Source: Gelidibacter sp.
Lineage (GTDB): Bacteria > Bacteroidota > Bacteroidia > Flavobacteriales > Flavobacteriaceae
Assembly: GCA_010906935.1 (NCBI GenBank)
Contig: JAAFHC010000011.1
Span: 1 to 34,958 of the forward strand
Length of the DNA: 34,958 nt
Reading direction: 5' to 3'
Below the pieces are notes generated by a model that saw nothing but the letters and a program-made list of their open reading frames with translations, was not told where the DNA came from and did no database searches. Positions 31,100-34,958 of the stretch are shown piece by piece. The translations under genes were made by a program, and so were the position numbers. Each line of letters starts with the position of its first letter. The first letter of the stretch is position 1.

Positions 31100-31741
31100 A
31101 TGAATTTTTTACCTGAAAAAATAGACAATTACGTTGTAAATCATTCCCAAAAAGAACCTGAACTTTTGCAACAATTAAATAAGGAAACCTGGCAAAAAGT
31201 TTTAAATCCGAGGATGTTGAGCGGCGGCTATCAAGGTAGAATTCTGTCGATGATTTCAAAGTTAATTCACCCTAAAACCATTTTAGAAATAGGAACGTAT
31301 ACCGGTTATTCTGCTTTGTGCCTGGCTGAAGGACTTCATAAAAACGGAACGCTTTTCACCATTGATAAAAATGAAGAGTTGGAAGATTTTGCCAAAAAAT
31401 ATTTTGAAAAATCGCCCCATAACGCACAAATAAAACAATTGGTTGGAAACGCCTTGGACATTCTTCCAACCTTAAACGAAAAATTTGACATGGTTTTTAT
31501 TGATGCCGATAAAGAAAATTACGGTAATTATTTTAATATGATTATTGGTAAAATGAATTCAGGCGGTGTTATTTTATCGGACAATGTGTTGTGGAGCGGA
31601 AAGGTTGTTGAAAAAATTGAGTCCAGCGATAAAGACACTCAAGCCTTGGTTGCATACAATGAATTGTTAAATAATGATGATAGAATTGAAACAATTTTAT
31701 TGCCAATCCGTGATGGACTGTCAATTAGCAGGGTGAAATAA
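31100..31741 (+). CDS. SAM-dependent O-methyltransferase (caffeoyl-CoA/catechol O-methyltransferase type)
   Basis: The 213-residue protein has SAM motif I LEIGTYTGYSALCLAEGL (about residues 61-78), the acidic TIDKNEELEDFAKKYF, and FDMVFIDADKENYGNYF, whose aspartates bind the metal. DNVLWSGKV follows as in cation-dependent catechol-type O-methyltransferases. It has no signal peptide. Bacterial members methylate small phenolics or act on unknown substrates; the natural substrate here cannot be told. It is convergent with the TatA-like gene and shares its terminator. Confidence 0.93.
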   Translation: MNFLPEKIDNYVVNHSQKEPELLQQLNKETWQKVLNPRMLSGGYQGRILSMISKLIHPKTILEIGTYTGYSALCLAEGLHKNGTLFTIDKNEELEDFAKKYFEKSPHNAQIKQLVGNALDILPTLNEKFDMVFIDADKENYGNYFNMIIGKMNSGGVILSDNVLWSGKVVEKIESSDKDTQALVAYNELLNNDDRIETILLPIRDGLSISRVK

Positions 31742-31745
31742 AGTT

Positions 31746-31780
31746 TTTTAAGCAATAATTCGAAAAATTATTTTGCTCTT
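31746..31780. terminator. Bidirectional terminator overlapping the end of the TatA-like gene
   Basis: AGCAATAATT (31751-31760) pairs with AATTATTTTGCT (31766-31777; two-base bulge) around CGAAA. A T-run lies before it and another after it. The right arm contains the last codons and the stop of the TatA-like gene. Confidence 0.65.
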
Positions 31781-32304
31781 TTTACAGATCCATTTTGTTC
31801 TTCTTTAGGATCTTTAATTTCTTTTTCCGGAGCTGGAGAATTCTCAGTAAGATTTTTAACTTCTTCTGTTGGAGTTTCAGAATCTTTAAGGTCTATGGCT
31901 GTAGTTGAGGAATCGGCGGTAATATCAACTGAAATGTCTTTGATATTGTTTTTACCGTCCTTTGGCTTGCTAAAATAACTCACCAAATTTCCGTCGGCAT
32001 CTTTTAAAGGATTTATGGATTTCTCAAGATCATCCTTAACTTTTTTTATAGGGTTAGAAAAGTCGTCAAAATTGTCTTTTATCCTATTTACCTCATTTCT
32101 CACTTTTGCGGCAACATCAATATCAATGTCATTTTTTTCGGCAGTATTTTGAATTTCCCTCTTAATATCATTGGTAGCATCTTTAATTTGTCGCATCCCT
32201 TTTCCCAATCCACGGGCAATTTCTGGAAGTTTATCCGCACCAAACACCATCACAACCACCAATAAAATTACAAATATTTCGCCACCGCTGATAAATAAAA
32301 ACAT
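31768..32304 (-). CDS. TatA/TatE-family twin-arginine translocase protein with long tail
   Basis: I start it at the ATG at 32304 (MFLFISGGEIFVILLVVVMV, 178 aa); the codon further upstream is TTG. The N-terminal transmembrane helix (about 5-22) runs into FGADKLPEIARGLGKGMRQIK, the TatA hinge and amphipathic helix. It then has a charged, low-complexity tail of about 120 residues (KDEEQ-rich, many Lys/Asp/Ser/Pro), much longer than the 60-90 residues of most TatA proteins. TatA forms the pore-like assembly that moves folded proteins with twin-arginine signals across the inner membrane; TatC is not in this window. Some Bacteroidetes TatA proteins carry such tails, but its function is unknown. It is downstream of mutS on the same strand but appears to have its own promoter. 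Confidence 0.88.
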   Translation of the reverse strand: MFLFISGGEIFVILLVVVMVFGADKLPEIARGLGKGMRQIKDATNDIKREIQNTAEKNDIDIDVAAKVRNEVNRIKDNFDDFSNPIKKVKDDLEKSINPLKDADGNLVSYFSKPKDGKNNIKDISVDITADSSTTAIDLKDSETPTEEVKNLTENSPAPEKEIKDPKEEQNGSVKRAK

Positions 32305-32323
32305 GTTCAAATATTTTAGACGA

Positions 32324-32331
32324 CAAAGATA
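32324..32331 (-). promoter_or_regulatory. Candidate -7 box for the TatA-like gene
   Basis: TATCTTTG on the minus strand is an exact TAnnTTTG match, ending 19 nt before the ATG at 32304. No TTG is seen 17-21 nt upstream. Confidence 0.5.
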
Positions 32332-32411
32332 GTTAAAAATCAGCTCAATGAATAAATCTTAACAATCTCAACAAAATAAATAACATTTTAAAAATAAAAG
32401 ATAAAATATAC

Positions 32412-34958
32412 TTACTTTTTTGTAAGCATTCGTTTAATCTCATTCAATTTCATTAAGGCTTCAATAGGGGTAAGTGTGTCAATATTCGTGGAGAGAATTT
32501 CTTCTTTAATGTTTTCCAGCAAAGGATCGTCTAGCTTAAAAAAGCTCAGTTGCATGTCGTTTTCTGAAGCTGTTTTCAAGGTTTCTTTTACTGCGGAGTT
32601 TGTGTGGTTTTTTTCGAGTTGCTTCAACATTTTTGAAGCCCTGTGAATAACGGAAGATGGCATTCCCGCTAATTTTGCCACATAAATACCAAAACTATGT
32701 TCGCTGCCTCCGGGAACTAATTTTCGCAGAAAAACCACTTTATCTTTCAATTCTTTTACGGAGACGTTGAAGTTTTTTACACGTTCAAACGTATTGGTCA
32801 TATCGTTTAATTCATGGTAATGCGTAGCGAACAGTGTTTTTGCTTTTGACGGATGTTCATGTAAATATTCTGCGATGGCCCAGGCAATTGAAATCCCGTC
32901 GTAAGTGCTTGTTCCTCTACCAATTTCATCTAACAAAACCAAACTTCTTTCGGAAATATTGTTCAAAATACTGGCAGTTTCGTTCATTTCCACCATAAAA
33001 GTTGATTCGCCCATAGAAATGTTGTCACTGGCGCCAACACGTGTAAATATTTTATCAACCACACCAATCCGGGCGTTTTGTGCTGGTACGTAACTGCCCA
33101 TTTGCGCCAACAGCACAATTAAGGCAGTTTGGCGTAAAATGGCCGATTTACCGCTCATGTTAGGACCGGTAATCATAATAATTTGTTGCAGATTTCTGTT
33201 TAAAACAACGTCATTGGCGATATATTCCTCACCAATTGGCAATTGCTTTTCAATCACCGGATGACGGCCGTTTTTAATTTCCAAATCGGTGCTTTCATCC
33301 AATAGCGGACGTACATAATTGTTTTGTTTGGCAACTTCGGCAAAAGAACTCAAACAATCAATTTGGCCAATTAATTGGGCGTTTAGCTGTATGGGCTGAA
33401 TGGAATCCATAAGAGAACTAATCAGTTCAGCAAAAAGTTCATTTTCAAGTTTTCCAATTTTCTCTTCGGCACCTAAAATTTTGGTTTCGTATTCTTTTAA
33501 TTCCTCGGTAATATAACGTTCGGCACTTACCAAAGTCTGTTTTCGAATCCAATCTTCAGGAACTTTGTCTTTGTGCGTATTGCGAACTTCAATATAATAA
33601 CCAAAAACATTGTTGAAGGAAATTTTTAAGGAAGAAATTCCGGTTCGTTCAATTTCACGCGCCTGCATATTGTCTAAATATCCTTTTCCCAATGTTGAAA
33701 TGGCACGTAATTCATCCAATTCGGTGGAAACACCGCTTGCAATGGCATTTCCTTTTGCAATATTTACGGGAGCCTCTTCATTTAACGTTTTGGCAATTTT
33801 TTGTCGGATGGTGGTGCAGCTTTGCAGTTGCTCGCCAATTATTTTTAATGCCTCGTTGTTGCTTTTTTCTGCGGCTTCTTTTATGGGGATGATGGCATTT
33901 AGGGAGTTTTTAAGTGCCACAACTTCTCTCGGATTCACTTTCCCCACGGCCACTTTTGAAACCAACCGTTCAATATCGCTAATTTGCTTTATTTGATAAG
34001 TGGTCAGCTCAAAAAAATCGTCGTTGTCAATAAAATATTTTACAATATCGTGGCGTCTTTTTATGCGATTCAAATCTTTTAAAGGCAATGCCAGCCAGCG
34101 TTTCAGCAACCTGCCACCCATTGGCGAAATGGTTTTGTCAATCACGTGCAAAAGTGTCACGGCATTTGGCGAATTGGAATGATACAATTCTAAATTTCTA
34201 ATGGTAAACCGGTCCATCCAAACGTAGTTTTCTTCGGAAATACGATTAATGACCGCAATATGTTCTAATTTGTTATGTTGCGTTTCAGAAAGATAATAAA
34301 GTACTACAGCGGAAGCAATGATGCCTTCTTCCAATTCTTCGATGCCAAAACCTTTCAGGGTTTTTACTTTAAAATGGTTGGTTAAGGCTTCATTGGCATA
34401 TTCAGGCTGAAAAATCCAGTCTTCCAAATAAAAATTATAAAATCGGTCGCCAAATAATTCGTTGAATTTTGCTTTGTGTTGTTTTTGGACCAAAACCTCA
34501 CTCGGACTGAAATTTTGCAATAGTTTGTCAATATATTCTGCATTTCCCTGTGCGGTTAAAAATTCGCCGGTGGAAACGTCTAAAAATGAAATACCAAGCA
34601 GTCTTTTTCCAAAATGCACTGCTGCCAAAAAGTTATTGGTTTTAGACTGTAAAACTTCATCGTTTAAGGAAACGCCGGGCGTAATTAATTCCGTAACGCC
34701 TCGTTTTACAATGGTTTTTGTCATTTTCGGATCTTCCAACTGGTCGCAAATGGCAACACGCATTCCTGCTTTTACTAATTTTGGAAGATAGGTATTTAAT
34801 GAATGGTGCGGAAATCCGGCCAAAGGGGTTTCGGTTTCACTTCCGGCTCCGCGTTTCGTTAAAACGATTCCTAAAACGCGGGATGCTTTTTTGGCGTCTT
34901 CACCAAAAGTCTCATAAAAATCGCCAACCCTAAATAACAACATCGCATCAGGATATTT
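32412..34958 (-). CDS. mutS: DNA mismatch repair protein MutS, 5' end cut by the right edge
   Basis: The frame is open from 34958 to the stop at 32412, giving 848 codons. The N-terminus is missing, probably by only a few dozen residues, because the mismatch-reading Phe-x-Glu motif is present close to the edge ([14 protein letters not shown]). The connector, lever ([19 protein letters not shown]) and ATPase regions follow. Walker A is [12 protein letters not shown], Walker B is [16 protein letters not shown], and the signal segment [10 protein letters not shown] is intact. It recognises base mismatches and small loops and recruits MutL. The in-window methionine near 34943 sits inside the conserved domain and is not the start. 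It ends 108 bp before the TatA-like gene. Confidence 0.97.
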   Translation of the reverse strand, partial: KYPDAMLLFRVGDFYETFGEDAKKASRVLGIVLTKRGAGSETETPLAGFPHHSLNTYLPKLVKAGMRVAICDQLEDPKMTKTIVKRGVTELITPGVSLNDEVLQSKTNNFLAAVHFGKRLLGISFLDVSTGEFLTAQGNAEYIDKLLQNFSPSEVLVQKQHKAKFNELFGDRFYNFYLEDWIFQPEYANEALTNHFKVKTLKGFGIEELEEGIIASAVVLYYLSETQHNKLEHIAVINRISEENYVWMDRFTIRNLELYHSNSPNAVTLLHVIDKTISPMGGRLLKRWLALPLKDLNRIKRRHDIVKYFIDNDDFFELTTYQIKQISDIERLVSKVAVGKVNPREVVALKNSLNAIIPIKEAAEKSNNEALKIIGEQLQSCTTIRQKIAKTLNEEAPVNIAKGNAIASGVSTELDELRAISTLGKGYLDNMQAREIERTGISSLKISFNNVFGYYIEVRNTHKDKVPEDWIRKQTLVSAERYITEELKEYETKILGAEEKIGKLENELFAELISSLMDSIQPIQLNAQLIGQIDCLSSFAEVAKQNNYVRPLLDESTDLEIKNGRHPVIEKQLPIGEEYIANDVVLNRNLQQIIMITGPNMSGKSAILRQTALIVLLAQMGSYVPAQNARIGVVDKIFTRVGASDNISMGESTFMVEMNETASILNNISERSLVLLDEIGRGTSTYDGISIAWAIAEYLHEHPSKAKTLFATHYHELNDMTNTFERVKNFNVSVKELKDKVVFLRKLVPGGSEHSFGIYVAKLAGMPSSVIHRASKMLKQLEKNHTNSAVKETLKTASENDMQLSFFKLDDPLLENIKEEILSTNIDTLTPIEALMKLNEIKRMLTKK

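Overview
This is a chromosomal window from a member of the Flavobacteriaceae (Bacteroidetes), AT-rich and dense in genes. Three things point there: a gliding-motility lipoprotein gene (gldH) between ricT and a class A penicillin-binding protein gene; many signal-peptidase-II lipoproteins; and promoters with the Bacteroidetes -7 box TAnnTTTG, sometimes with an upstream TTG. The genus cannot be named from this window. Nothing marks a prophage, integrative element, insertion sequence or CRISPR array.

Layout. 1-2090: the 5' part of a prolyl oligopeptidase lipoprotein gene running off the left edge, a DoxX-family membrane protein and a thioredoxin. 2087-2421 is an intergenic stretch with copy A of a dispersed repeat. 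2422-9455: an AsmA-like protein, a secreted subtilase lipoprotein, aspartate-semialdehyde dehydrogenase, a U32 peptidase/tRNA-hydroxylation family protein, a striking 7-nt periodic repeat array (8917-9187) and a small ferredoxin. 9569-19225 is a nine-gene same-strand run with gaps of at most 43 nt: ricT, gldH, PBP1A, CoA-transferase A and B, exodeoxyribonuclease III, an OmpA-like lipoprotein, a LysM lytic transglycosylase and a DUF4837 lipoprotein. It ends at a perfect 21-bp hairpin. 19467-20094 is a HigBA-type toxin-antitoxin pair. 20208-22409 is glnS plus a repeat-rich divergent spacer with copy B of the dispersed repeat and a second heptamer block. 22410-27475: folB, tRNA-Cys, a metallo-beta-lactamase-fold hydrolase, a second subtilase lipoprotein and an M1 peptidase. 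27557-29865 (minus): an alanine-racemase-family gene translationally coupled to an M20 amidohydrolase. 30168-34958: an ECF sigma factor with a small zinc-finger-like partner, an O-methyltransferase, a long TatA-like protein, and mutS running off the right edge.

How it works together. Most genes are housekeeping (translation, lysine/threonine precursor and folate synthesis, DNA repair) or envelope biology (peptidoglycan synthesis and cleavage, gliding, lipoproteins, Tat export, extracellular proteolysis). The nine-gene run places cell-wall synthesis, wall cleavage and an OmpA-type wall anchor beside a gliding lipoprotein.

I found no convincing new multi-gene system. The best leads are non-coding: a 31-unit in-phase heptamer array with an inverted relative upstream of folB, and a 90-100 bp structured repeat present twice. 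Three coding leads follow: a racemase with substitutions at canonical active-site positions coupled to an amidohydrolase, a probably leaderless toxin-antitoxin transcript, and an ECF sigma/zinc-protein pair behind a perfect inverted repeat.
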